From Dehalococcoidia bacterium (GTDB taxonomy: Bacteria; Chloroflexota; Dehalococcoidia; Bin125): a stretch of 64,000 nucleotides of DNA. Numbering within the stretch: the first letter of the stretch is position 1; every line of letters begins with the position of its first letter. The notes under the pieces are model-generated. The model worked only from the letters and a program-made list of their open reading frames with translations. It had not been told where the DNA came from and did no database searches. The stretch spans positions 186,001-250,000 of the forward strand of contig JAJDWB010000013.1 in assembly GCA_022825855.1 (NCBI GenBank). The letters run 5' to 3'. Shown in pieces: positions 46,901 to 54,409 of this stretch. A program made the translations under genes and the position numbers.

Positions 46901-47261
46901 GAAGCAAGTCGGCGTGGAAATCCGTGCGCAACCGCCGGGCAAGCGCGTGTCGACGCTTGGACTTCTCTCTGGCGGCGAGCGCGCACTGACTGCGATCGCC
47001 TTGCTCTTCGCGCTCCTCGAAGTCCGGCCCGCGCCATTCTGCGTCCTCGACGAGGTCGATGCCGCGCTCGATGAAGCCAACGTCGAGCGATTCGTCAACG
47101 CCCTGAAGGAACGCGCCGGGCAAACGCAGTTCGTGGTCATCACCCACAATCGCCGAACGATCGAACAGGCCGACAGCATCTATGGCGTCACCATGGGCGC
47201 AGCAGGCGTCAGCCGGCTGCTCTCGGTCAGGGTCGATCAGGCGGCCCAGGCCGCGTCATGA
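43917..47261 (+). CDS. smc: Chromosome segregation protein SMC
   Basis: SMC forms the condensin-like ring that organises and segregates chromosomes. The 1114-residue chain has Walker A GPNGSGKSNV (31-40), two long coiled coils, a central hinge (about 465-570), an ABC signature LLSGGERALTAIALLFAL and Walker B FCVLDEVDAALDEANV. The linker around 830-880 is Pro/Ser/Ala-rich. It is a little shorter than typical 1180-residue SMCs. It lies between rnc and ftsY, the usual neighbourhood, with an esterase gene inserted before ftsY. No scpA or scpB is nearby. Confidence 0.96.
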   Translation: MRLRSIELHGYKSFAARTALQFDSPLTAVVGPNGSGKSNVMDGLRWVIGAGSGRALRTRRAEDVVFTGGRDRAPAGFAEVRVQLDNSERWLDLDAAEIEIVRRVHRDGQSDIRVNGRPARLREVQDLFRNSGLGTGGFALMSQGLVDEMLRLRPFERRQAIEEVGGVRQHRHRMEESRRRRERAQDHLERARLLRDELSPRLKSLERAARRARQFHKVSLELDETRRDYFHAAAAELEQELLNRNDAASLAADARASAEAERASATNALANAEREAADARQTVESSAEHIRNARSQLRTLEHQQELDQQQRSWLARQIGDLSERVQSQASEQFSGDVDAAARQLAQADIELSAARKERDEYEHKRAGALSRRRRAQAEIEECRTQATGLARRWRMNASELALSISEISAARTEHQVREAEWRAAAERLDSADQRLAEAREGYELNQRRAASLDRRIQEIDTQTNAFERRLAAADTLRARVYELTDDHIRADAIFGELMDATLHDSIEEAIDTVRRVVEGDAGRALGLPLDRADELIRTTLESVDFVDTLGQAGSSITDSSTIATPEGMVIRPDGVIQGGGSQPGAARLRRQLDELRSERSQIELELRAIPPAEQTKEELNSAEQTQRSCAIERENARLAATSAADELETLRRRRGAVLSQHQSLRADTERVRVRLAEARNSELRASSEFEHIASNSPPDLALLERRRDDCAAALAEVRARAASADRDRADRARLASHRRELADVESAIREREPQLEAAASAAAETSAHDLAREHLDTIEQRRAEAHRQVERTQQARLASEGRAVEADASLRESEAARARLATEAAAVGIDLSHPHPSSQSSQPPLRLNGSRPAANGADASGGSAHATAATTVALAEPKPIPVSQLRQQVQDLESRLQRLGPVDPGAAAEYESEHARWEKMEAQIEDLEQTEQSLREAERDLEQQIERQFREACRKVDEAFQRYFQLMFRGGHAELVLTEESDGTAEDGELEDQLRKQVGVEIRAQPPGKRVSTLGLLSGGERALTAIALLFALLEVRPAPFCVLDEVDAALDEANVERFVNALKERAGQTQFVVITHNRRTIEQADSIYGVTMGAAGVSRLLSVRVDQAAQAAS

Positions 47262-47350
47262 CGAACTCTTGACGCGCTGCTGACAGTGCACAGACATTGA
47301 TCAAAGATCCGCCGACAGTCTGCACGCCACGCTGTCGTAGTCTGAGTGCC

Positions 47351-48016
47351 ATGGACTTCATACACGCTGTCTGGACCCCGGCTGGCCCGGGACCTCATCC
47401 AACCCTGATCGCCTTGCACGGACACGGCGCGCACTGCCAGGACCTGGCTCCGCTCGCACCGCTGCTGGCCGATGGTCAACTCCAGGTGATCTGTCCGCAG
47501 GCCGAGTTCCGCCTCGAGGGCGCGCCCTACTCGTACGCACCCATGTACACCTGGATGCGCCGCGGCGACAATGACCGACCGCTCGACGGCGAACTCGCGC
47601 GCGTCGCAGCGTCCCTCTCACTGTTCGTCGACGCGGCCTGCGAGCGCTATCAAGTGGACACCCAGCGGCTGGCGCTCTTGGGATTCTCGCAGGGCGGCTC
47701 GCTCGCCTATCGGCTCGCTCTGAGCGAGCCCCGTCGCTGGCGCGGCGCCGCCATGCTGTCAACCTGGTTCTCCGACGAAGCCGCCGACGATGTGCATGTC
47801 GACGCTCCCGACCTGCCGCTGCTCGTCCTGCACGGCACGAACGACCCGCTCGTCGAAATCGATCGCGGTCGCAACTCTCGCGACCGTCTTCAGGCCATGC
47901 GGATGAACCTCGACTACCGCGAGTATCCAATGCAGCATGAGATTGGACGCCAAAGCCTGCACGATCTCTCCGCCTGGCTCAGTGAGCGACTGCTCGGCGA
48001 AGAGGCCGGCGACTGA
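47351..48016 (+). CDS. Carboxylesterase/phospholipase-like alpha/beta hydrolase
   Basis: The 221-residue protein belongs to the small esterase family related to YpfH and phospholipase/carboxylesterase. It has the oxyanion-hole region ALHGHGAHCQD, the nucleophile elbow GFSQGGS, the acid in LHGTNDPLVE and the histidine in MQHEIG. The ATG at 47351 lies seven bases after TAGTCT, another leaderless-like arrangement. The stop shares one base with the ftsY start. It is inserted between smc and ftsY. Confidence 0.88.
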   Translation: MDFIHAVWTPAGPGPHPTLIALHGHGAHCQDLAPLAPLLADGQLQVICPQAEFRLEGAPYSYAPMYTWMRRGDNDRPLDGELARVAASLSLFVDAACERYQVDTQRLALLGFSQGGSLAYRLALSEPRRWRGAAMLSTWFSDEAADDVHVDAPDLPLLVLHGTNDPLVEIDRGRNSRDRLQAMRMNLDYREYPMQHEIGRQSLHDLSAWLSERLLGEEAGD

Positions 48017-49026
48017 TGGCCAGACTCTTCGGACGCTTGCGCCGCGGCCGCGGCGAGCAGCCGGAACAGGTCGCGGCGCAGGATGCCCAGGATTCTGCTG
48101 AGCTGCGCGACGAATATCAGCGCAGCGTGGCCGCTACCCGCCGTGGTCAGCTGGGCGCGCTGCGACGCATCTTTCGACGTTCCCGCGTCGACGACGACTT
48201 CTGGGAAGAGCTGGAAGAGACTCTGATTCTGGGCGACGTCGGCGGTGCGACATCGGCGCGATGGGTAGAAGAACTGCAGGAAGAGTCGACTGGCCAGGAT
48301 GCCGCCGCCGTCCGAGGCATGTTGCGCGATCGGATGATCCGGGGCTTGGAGCGTCCGTCGGGCGACGGATCTCTCTGGAACTCGGAGAACGGCTCGGAGC
48401 CCGCGAACACGCCCCACATCATCCTCGTTGTCGGCGTTAACGGCGCCGGCAAAACCACCTCAATCGCCAAGCTGGCTCACGCGTACCAGACAGAGGGCAA
48501 GTCGGTCATCCTGGCCGCCGCTGACACCTTCCGCGCCGCTGCGATCGAGCAACTCCAGACTTGGGGCGAGCGAATCGATGCCCCGGTCATCGCCCATCAG
48601 CAGGGCTCAGACCCAGGCGCCGTCGCCTACGACGCAGTCGAAGCCGCGATTTCGCGGGGCGCTGACATCGTGTTGATCGACACCGCCGGCCGGCTCCAGA
48701 CCCAGCGCAACTTGATGTCCGAGTTGGGCAAGGTGCGGCGAGTGGTCGAGTCTCGCCATCCCGGTGCGCCGCACGAGGTCCTGCTGGTGATCGACGCGAC
48801 CAGCGGACAGAACGCGCTCAGCCAGGCACGGCAGTTCTCCGACGCAACCGGAGTCACGGCCGTCTGCCTGGCCAAACTGGACGGCACCAGCAAGGGCGGC
48901 ATCGTGTTCGCCATCGCCGAAGAGCTCGGCATCCCCGTGCGCTTCGCTGGTACCGGCGAACGGCTCGGCGACATCGCGCCCTTCGAGGCGGCGGCATTCG
49001 TTGACGCGTTGCTCTCGGACGATTAA
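48016..49026 (+). CDS. ftsY: Signal recognition particle receptor FtsY
   Basis: FtsY docks the SRP with its nascent chain at the membrane and hydrolyses GTP with Ffh. The 336-residue protein has a basic N-terminus (MARLFGRLRRGRG) likely to touch the membrane, an N domain, then the G domain with GVNGAGKTTSIAKLA, AADTFRAAAIEQL, DTAGRLQTQRNLM, TKLDGTSKGG-type (AKLDGTSKGG) and GTGERLGDIAPF. The acidic A domain is absent, as in many Gram-positive-type species. Its RNA partner is encoded at 33740. Confidence 0.97.
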   Translation: MARLFGRLRRGRGEQPEQVAAQDAQDSAELRDEYQRSVAATRRGQLGALRRIFRRSRVDDDFWEELEETLILGDVGGATSARWVEELQEESTGQDAAAVRGMLRDRMIRGLERPSGDGSLWNSENGSEPANTPHIILVVGVNGAGKTTSIAKLAHAYQTEGKSVILAAADTFRAAAIEQLQTWGERIDAPVIAHQQGSDPGAVAYDAVEAAISRGADIVLIDTAGRLQTQRNLMSELGKVRRVVESRHPGAPHEVLLVIDATSGQNALSQARQFSDATGVTAVCLAKLDGTSKGGIVFAIAEELGIPVRFAGTGERLGDIAPFEAAAFVDALLSDD

Positions 49027-49051
49027 CCGCTACATAACGGAGGCGAGACCT

Positions 49052-50071
49052 ATGTTGGGCCAAGTGCTGAATCTCAGCCCGCGGCGGCTGCTCATGCTCG
49101 CGCTGCTCCTCGCCGGTGTGGCCCTGGCCGCGCTGCTGATCGTCCTCTGGCAAGTCGGCATCTTCGACAGCGCGCCGCCGCCGGCGGCACTGGAATCGGT
49201 GGTTGAGTCGGTCACTCCAGAAGGACAGCAAGACACGCCAGACCAGAGAAACTCAACGCAGGAGTCTGCCGCTGAGTCAGTGAGACAGCAAGAGCAGCAA
49301 GAGCAGCAAGAGCAATCCGCAGCCGCCGACACAAGCGCTGCGCAGCCCCAACAAAACCTGCAGGACGCGGAGGCCGCACCGTCGGAGCAGACTGCCGTCG
49401 ACCAGTACCAGGATCAGTACCAGGACGATTACGAGGCCGAGGCCCAACAGGATGCGGAACCGCAGCAACAGGTCCAGCAGGCGCAACCGCAGCAGGATCA
49501 GCAAGATTCCAGTGGACAGCCGTCAGGTCTTGCCGACCTCGCCGGCTCGTGGACTATCTCTGAACGTGGCGAGTCGTTCGTTGGCTATCGGATCGGTGAG
49601 GAGTTGGCCAACATCGGCACCACAACCGCCGTGGGGCGCACGGGCGACATTGAGGCAGCCCTCGAGTTCGACGGCGCCGCGATCACGTCGGTCGTGATTA
49701 CTGCCGACCTCCGAACCCTGCGCAGCGACCAGTCGTTCCGAGACAGCGCCCTGCGCACGCGCGGCATTGAGACCGACACCTACCCCTTCGCCACCTTCAT
49801 GCTGACGGAGCCGATTGCTATCAGCGAGTTGCCGGTGGCCGGGCAGACGCTCAATGTGACCGTCGGGGGCACGCTCGAACTGCACGGCGTCACCAATGCC
49901 GTTGCCATCGACCTCCAGGGTCAATACGTGGACGGACTCGTCGTCGTTGCCGGTTCGACCGAGATCGCCCTTGCCGACTATGACATCGAGAAGCCGACCG
50001 GATTCCGCGTCCTATCGATCGAAGACATCGGGATCATGGAGTTCGAGCTCGTCTTTGAGCGAACCGAGTGA
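49052..50071 (+). CDS. Membrane-anchored YceI-domain protein
   Basis: The 339-residue protein has one N-terminal membrane anchor (about 12-36), a long Gln/Glu/Asp-rich low-complexity linker (about 50-155) and a C-terminal YceI beta-barrel (about 160-339, with GSWTISERGESFVGYRI, ITADLRTLRSDQSFRD, FMLTEPI and GTLELHGVTN). YceI barrels bind isoprenoids or amphiphiles in other bacteria. GGAGG at 49039-49043 precedes the ATG by eight bases. The linker includes perfect 9-bp repeats GAGCAGCAA at 49292-49309, so length variation is likely. Confidence 0.9.
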   Translation: MLGQVLNLSPRRLLMLALLLAGVALAALLIVLWQVGIFDSAPPPAALESVVESVTPEGQQDTPDQRNSTQESAAESVRQQEQQEQQEQSAAADTSAAQPQQNLQDAEAAPSEQTAVDQYQDQYQDDYEAEAQQDAEPQQQVQQAQPQQDQQDSSGQPSGLADLAGSWTISERGESFVGYRIGEELANIGTTTAVGRTGDIEAALEFDGAAITSVVITADLRTLRSDQSFRDSALRTRGIETDTYPFATFMLTEPIAISELPVAGQTLNVTVGGTLELHGVTNAVAIDLQGQYVDGLVVVAGSTEIALADYDIEKPTGFRVLSIEDIGIMEFELVFERTE

Positions 50072-50083
50072 CCTGCGCAGTCA

Positions 50084-50119
50084 GTTATGTCGCCATCTCG
50101 GATTTAGGACCGACATAAC
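50084..50119 (+). terminator. Inverted repeat after the YceI gene, possible terminator
   Basis: GTTATGTCG (50084-50092) and CGACATAAC (50111-50119) form a perfect 9-bp stem with an 18-base loop, between converging genes. It is AT-richer than its surroundings and lacks a T-run. It may be a terminator for both directions or a binding site. Confidence 0.45.
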
Positions 50120-50162
50120 CTGCATAGTGCGATCATGACTCCGCACGGCGCGATCAGATCGA

Positions 50163-50483
50163 TCAGAGATCGCCGCTGTTCCTCGTAGCCGCCAGATCGA
50201 ATCTCAGATTGCCAAACGAATCCTGTTCGACGTTGCGTATCTCGCCTTCGGCGTCGAGATGACCGAGGATCTGGAACAGATCGAGCCGGCGCAGGTCTTC
50301 ATCCGAGTGCTCCATCAGCATCGTCACCGAGATCCGATCTCGGCGACCCAACCGCTTCGACTCCGCCAGCAAGGCGCGTCGCACGGTCTCGACGTCGGCC
50401 AGCGTCGCCGCTTCGGCCTGCGACGCTTCGCGCACGTCGTTGACTTCAGACAGGCGGCGGCGCAGTCGGTCGAGCAATCCCAT
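50163..50483 (-). CDS. Unknown small protein with amphipathic Arg-rich N-terminus
   Basis: The 106-residue protein begins GLLDRLRRRLSEV, an amphipathic basic helix, followed by an Ala/Glu-rich helical region and a short alpha/beta C-terminal part. No catalytic motif is seen. The ATG at 50483 overlaps the end of the preceding gene by 38 bp. The N-terminus resembles that of its upstream partner and that of FtsY. Confidence 0.65.
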   Translation of the reverse strand: MGLLDRLRRRLSEVNDVREASQAEAATLADVETVRRALLAESKRLGRRDRISVTMLMEHSDEDLRRLDLFQILGHLDAEGEIRNVEQDSFGNLRFDLAATRNSGDL

Positions 50484-51069
50484 CGTCGATATCCGCATCC
50501 AGGTCGAGTCCGAGGCTCAGCGCTCGTTCCACGATAGCCAGTCCGTCCGGATGTCCGTTCTCCAAATTGTCGAGGCGGACATCTGCGACCCCGGCCAGCC
50601 GCCACAACGTCGTCAGCAGCATCGCCGCCGACTCCCAATCCGCTTCCGAAGCCGGAAACTCGTCCTGCGGCGCGAAGCCCCGCGCCAGGATCACCGCCCG
50701 ACGGCCGTCTGAAGCCTCGCGCTCGGCGCCGAACTCCTCAATCACCGCATCGAACTCGTGCTCAGCGTGTTCCAGTTCGTCTCGTGCGAGACGTACCAGG
50801 CCGTGTATCAACCGCGAGTCGACATCATACGGACGCCGGTCCGCGGCCCGATAGGACGCGTCCAGGGCAGATTCCAGGTTGCCTCGAAACAGCGCGACCC
50901 AGGACGACTCGACATCGTTATGTCCGGTTAGGCCCTGCACGACTTGCTGAATCATCGCAACCGATCCGCCGTCGCGCAGCATCCGCTCGGCTGCTCCCAG
51001 ACTGCTGCGTCGCAGCTCGGACTCCGGGTCAAGCCCGATCCGGCGGCGAAGGCGGCTGAACAGACTCAT
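50446..51069 (-). CDS. Unknown protein with TPR-like helices
   Basis: The 207-residue protein begins SLFSRLRRRIG, then helices including SSWVALFRGNLESALDASYRA and RPYDVDSRLIHGLVRLARDE, which look like tetratricopeptide pairs. A short C-terminal segment is Asp-rich. The ATG at 51069 gives a better start than longer in-frame choices, which would cross the dinB start region. It overlaps the downstream small gene. The role is unknown. Confidence 0.7.
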   Translation of the reverse strand: MSLFSRLRRRIGLDPESELRRSSLGAAERMLRDGGSVAMIQQVVQGLTGHNDVESSWVALFRGNLESALDASYRAADRRPYDVDSRLIHGLVRLARDELEHAEHEFDAVIEEFGAEREASDGRRAVILARGFAPQDEFPASEADWESAAMLLTTLWRLAGVADVRLDNLENGHPDGLAIVERALSLGLDLDADIDDGIARPTAPPPV

Positions 51070-51111
51070 CGTTGCCCCCGTGCCGGCTTCCGCTATTGAT
51101 AGCGTAGTGGC

Positions 51112-52341
51112 GTGACCACCCGCCCAAGCCTCCGACACGTCATTCACGCCGATATGGACGCCTTTTTCGCCTCGGTCGAGCAGCGCGACCGGCCCGAACT
51201 TCGCGGCAAGCCGGTGCTGGTTGGCGGCTCGCCAAAGGGCCGGGGCGTCGTAGCCGCGGCCTCCTACGAGTCGCGCGTCTTCGGCTGCCGATCGGCCATG
51301 CCGATGCGCACGGCCGTCCGTCTCTGTCCGCACGCCGAGATCGTCCGGCCCCGATTCTCCCGCTATCGCGAGATCTCCTCGCAGGTGATGTCCATTTTCC
51401 GCGACGTCTCGCCCCTGGTCGAGCCGCTCTCGGTCGACGAAGCCTTCATCGACATCAGCCATCGCGTCGACGCAGGCGACATGCCTGCTGAGGTCGCCCA
51501 ATGGATCCGTCAGCGTGTGCGCCAGGACACGGCGCTCACGGTCTCCTGCGGCGTCGCCACGAGTAAGTCCGTGGCCAAAATCGCGTCCGACCAGCACAAG
51601 CCCGACGGGCTGACCGTCGTCGCCCCGGGAGATGAGGCCGCCTTTCTCGCCCCGCTGCCGATCTCCGACCTTTGGGGCGTCGGCCCGAAGACAGCCGACC
51701 GGTTGCGCAACGCTGGCATCGAGACGATCGGCCAGCTAGCCGAGCGGCCGCTGCCCTGGCTGATCGACCGCTTCGGGTCGCGGGGCGAGTTCTTCTGGCA
51801 GCTCGCGCGAGGCATTGACGAGCGGGAGATCAGCCGCGACCGCGAGACCAAGTCGATCTCTTCCGAGATCACGTTCGCCGAGGATGTTGGCGATGCCGAG
51901 CGGCTGCGCGCAGTCGTCAGGGAGCAGTCCGCCGGTGTCGCCAATCGATTAGTCGAGCACGGCTTCCGTGCTCGGACCGTCCAGGTCAAACTGCGCCTCT
52001 CCGACTTCACGACGTTCACGCGCCAGCGCACCCTCTCAGATCCCACCAACGATGCGGCGAGGATCGAGCGTACGGCCCAGGACCTGCTCGACGAACAACT
52101 CTCGCCCTCGCGTCGCTTCCGACTGATTGGCGTAGGCGTCGCCGGGCTTGAGCATCAGGGAGTCGCAGCGCAACTCTCGCTCTTCGACCAGTCCGGCGAA
52201 TCCGCCCTTGAGCCGCCGCAGTCCGCGGCCCGGCGCGCTCGCCAACGCGTCGTTGACGAGGCCGTCAGTGAACTGAACCAGAAGTACGGTGGCGATATCG
52301 TGCACTTTGGCCCCACGCCGACATCCGGGGAATCTCGATGA
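51112..52341 (+). CDS. dinB: DNA polymerase IV (Y-family)
   Basis: DinB copies damaged DNA at low fidelity. The 409-residue protein has HADMDAFFASVEQ, AASYESRVFGCRSAMP, PLSVDEAFIDIS, the thumb motif WGVGPKTADRL and the little-finger domain. The C-terminal sequence QLSLF is a beta-clamp-binding motif. The GTG start is six bases after TAGCGT, a leaderless-type arrangement; no ribosome site is seen. It overlaps the HAD gene by 4 bp. No LexA-type box is recognised. Confidence 0.95.
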   Translation: MTTRPSLRHVIHADMDAFFASVEQRDRPELRGKPVLVGGSPKGRGVVAAASYESRVFGCRSAMPMRTAVRLCPHAEIVRPRFSRYREISSQVMSIFRDVSPLVEPLSVDEAFIDISHRVDAGDMPAEVAQWIRQRVRQDTALTVSCGVATSKSVAKIASDQHKPDGLTVVAPGDEAAFLAPLPISDLWGVGPKTADRLRNAGIETIGQLAERPLPWLIDRFGSRGEFFWQLARGIDEREISRDRETKSISSEITFAEDVGDAERLRAVVREQSAGVANRLVEHGFRARTVQVKLRLSDFTTFTRQRTLSDPTNDAARIERTAQDLLDEQLSPSRRFRLIGVGVAGLEHQGVAAQLSLFDQSGESALEPPQSAARRARQRVVDEAVSELNQKYGGDIVHFGPTPTSGESR

Positions 52342-53024
52342 TCCATCCACGCGACGCAGCCGTGATCACGTTCGATTGCTACGGCACGCTGATCGACTGG
52401 CAGACCGGTGCTCGCGCCGCGGTGCGGGCGATTCCCGAGCTGGCCCACCTGGACGTGGAGGCGCTGATCGCCCGCCGGCTGGAGGTCGAACTCGTCGTCG
52501 AGCACGAGTTCTACCGACCGTACGACCAGGTGCTTGCGCTCTCGATTCAACGAACAGGCGCCGAATTCGGCGCGTCAGTCTCCGACGCGTCGGCTCAGTC
52601 TTTCGCCGATTCGATCGCCCACTGGCCGCCGTTCCAGGATGCCGGCGGTTTCCTCAAGCGGCTGGCCACCGTTCAGACCCCGATGGCGATTCTCTCGAAT
52701 GTCACCAGGTCGAGCCTCGATGTCAGCGTGCGCAAACTCGGTGCCGTCTTCAGCCAGCTCGTGACCGCCGAAGACGTTCGCAGCTACAAGCCCGACCACG
52801 ATCACTGGCGCGAACTGCTACAGAGCCGCGGTATCACCGCCGACCAGCAACTCCATATCGCCGGCTCAATCACGCACGACATCCGACCCGCTGTCGAAGT
52901 CGGCGCGCACACAGTCTGGGTCAGGCGGGCCAATGAGCCGATTCCCGACGACGTCCGGCCCGACCTGATCGTCCAATCGCTCGCCGAACTCGGCGACTAC
53001 TGGCGGCTCTACTACTCGCGATAG
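52338..53024 (+). CDS. HAD-superfamily hydrolase (haloacid dehalogenase type II-like)
   Basis: The 228-residue protein has motif I FDCYGTLIDW with the nucleophile Asp near 13, a helical cap, motif II ILSNVTRSS, motif III lysine in SYKPDHDHW, and motif IV-like HIAGSITHDIRPAVEVG. This fits 2-haloacid dehalogenases and related phosphatases. The usual motif IV acid pair is replaced by SITHDI, keeping one Asp. Substrate is unknown. It is coupled to dinB. Confidence 0.85.
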   Translation: MIHPRDAAVITFDCYGTLIDWQTGARAAVRAIPELAHLDVEALIARRLEVELVVEHEFYRPYDQVLALSIQRTGAEFGASVSDASAQSFADSIAHWPPFQDAGGFLKRLATVQTPMAILSNVTRSSLDVSVRKLGAVFSQLVTAEDVRSYKPDHDHWRELLQSRGITADQQLHIAGSITHDIRPAVEVGAHTVWVRRANEPIPDDVRPDLIVQSLAELGDYWRLYYSR

Positions 53025-53045
53025 CATCTGCTCAGGAGGTCCGTG

Positions 53046-53432
53046 ATGAGACTCACGAGGATGTATCAGGGCGAAGACGGAACTTCGCAGTTCGAGGACA
53101 TCGAGATCGGCATGAAAGAGTTCGATGTGGGCGCATTCACGCGCAATCTGCGCCCCGAACAGATGTCGTTCCGCGTCTCGCAACCCGGTCTGGTCAACGA
53201 CTGGCACAACGCCATGCAGAAGACCATGATCATCGTGATCCAGGGCTCGGTCCAAACCCAGGTCTCAAACGGCGACACACGCAGCTTCGGTCCCGGCGAG
53301 ATCTGCTACGCCGAGGATGTCGATGGTCCAGGCCACCTGACCACCGATCTGGAAGGTCCGAGGCTCAGCCTCATGGTGTTTCTGCCCGACGACTTCGACG
53401 TCCACCGCTGGGCCAGACAGTTCGACGAGTGA
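53046..53432 (+). CDS. Cupin-fold protein, first of a tandem pair
   Basis: The 128-residue protein is a small one-domain cupin: VNDWHNAMQK carries a histidine, followed by IIVIQGSVQTQVSNGDTRSFGPGEICYAEDV and LEGPRLSLMVFLP. It lacks some of the usual metal-binding residues. AGGAGG at 53034-53039 lies six bases before the ATG at 53046. The next gene is a paralogue (same domain order and the endings D-x-EGPR-x-SL and PDDFDV / PEDFDV). Confidence 0.82.
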   Translation: MRLTRMYQGEDGTSQFEDIEIGMKEFDVGAFTRNLRPEQMSFRVSQPGLVNDWHNAMQKTMIIVIQGSVQTQVSNGDTRSFGPGEICYAEDVDGPGHLTTDLEGPRLSLMVFLPDDFDVHRWARQFDE

Positions 53433-53446
53433 CGGGAGCATCCGCC

Positions 53447-53821
53447 ATGCAAATCACGCGCGTATACACCGGCGACGACGGTGAATCCCATTTCGAGACC
53501 ATAGAGGTTGCGCAATCCGAGAGCCGCTACGGCGCCCTCTCCGAGATGTTCGACGCCGAAGGCGTCATCTTCCGCACCACCCCGGTTGGCGGCGAGCTCG
53601 ATTTCCACAACGCCCCACGCCGCCAGTTTGTCGTCACCTTGAGCGGAACGGTTGAGATCGAGGTCGGCGACGGGACCAGGCTCCGCCTGCACGGCGGCGA
53701 CATCCTCCTCGCCGACGATGTCAGCGGTCGCGGGCACATCACCCGAGACATCGAAGGCCCGCGCCAGAGCCTGTTCATCCCATTGCCCGAGGACTTTGAT
53801 GTCGATGCGCTCAGGGGATAA
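53447..53821 (+). CDS. Cupin-fold protein, second of a tandem pair
   Basis: The 124-residue protein shares layout with its upstream neighbour: start MQITRVYTGDDGESHFE, FHNAPRRQFVVTLSGTVEIEVGDG, GDILLADDVSGRGH and DIEGPRQSLFIPLP. Similarity suggests a recent tandem duplication, perhaps forming a heteromer. GGGAG precedes the ATG. A GTG at 53429 overlapping the upstream stop is an alternative start. Function is not known. Confidence 0.8.
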   Translation: MQITRVYTGDDGESHFETIEVAQSESRYGALSEMFDAEGVIFRTTPVGGELDFHNAPRRQFVVTLSGTVEIEVGDGTRLRLHGGDILLADDVSGRGHITRDIEGPRQSLFIPLPEDFDVDALRG

Positions 53822-53824
53822 CGA

Positions 53825-54409
53825 TTAGCGGCCCACCTGACCGCTCCAGCGCCAGAAGTGGTCGAACGCCGCGATCGTCAGCGCGTGCGTGATCGACTTG
53901 TCGTTGAGCAAACCGGGGATCTCGTCCAACGGCACTCTCGTCACCTCGATCGCCTCGCTCGACGTGCCCACCACGTGATCGTCGTCGACCGCCAACTCAA
54001 CATCCTGCGCCAGATACGACCAGCAGCGATTCTCCTGCAGCGCCGGATTGGGGTGCACCCAGCCCAGCTCCACCACGTTGGCGGAGTGAAAGCCCGACTC
54101 CTCGAACATCTCTCGAATCGCCGCCTCTTTGGGCGACTCGCCCGGGTCCACGATGCCGCCGGGAATCTCCAGTGTCAGTTCTCGCGTGCCGTGCCGAAAC
54201 TGATTGACGAACACCACCTCACGCTCGGGAGTGAGCGGCATGATGTTCACCCAGTCGGGAAACTCGAAGATGAAGAACCGGTGATCGCGTCCGGTGGTGG
54301 GATGCCGTGAGATGTCCCGCCGCAGCTTGAAAAATGTGAAGTCTTCGATCGTCTCCGAACTCATTCTCCGCCAGTCGTCGATGCCGCCTGCCTCGTTCGG
54401 ATGACTCAT
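53825..54409 (-). CDS. Nudix hydrolase, ADP-ribose pyrophosphatase-like
   Basis: The 194-residue protein has a full Nudix box GGIVDPGESPKEAAIREMFEE followed by SGF, in a beta-strand context (FVNQFRHGTRELTLEIPG) like ADP-ribose/NADH pyrophosphatases. A helix upstream and the FFKLRRD segment are family-like. It overlaps the ferritin-like gene by 4 bp and is the second gene of that unit. Confidence 0.9.
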   Translation of the reverse strand: MSHPNEAGGIDDWRRMSSETIEDFTFFKLRRDISRHPTTGRDHRFFIFEFPDWVNIMPLTPEREVVFVNQFRHGTRELTLEIPGGIVDPGESPKEAAIREMFEESGFHSANVVELGWVHPNPALQENRCWSYLAQDVELAVDDDHVVGTSSEAIEVTRVPLDEIPGLLNDKSITHALTIAAFDHFWRWSGQVGR

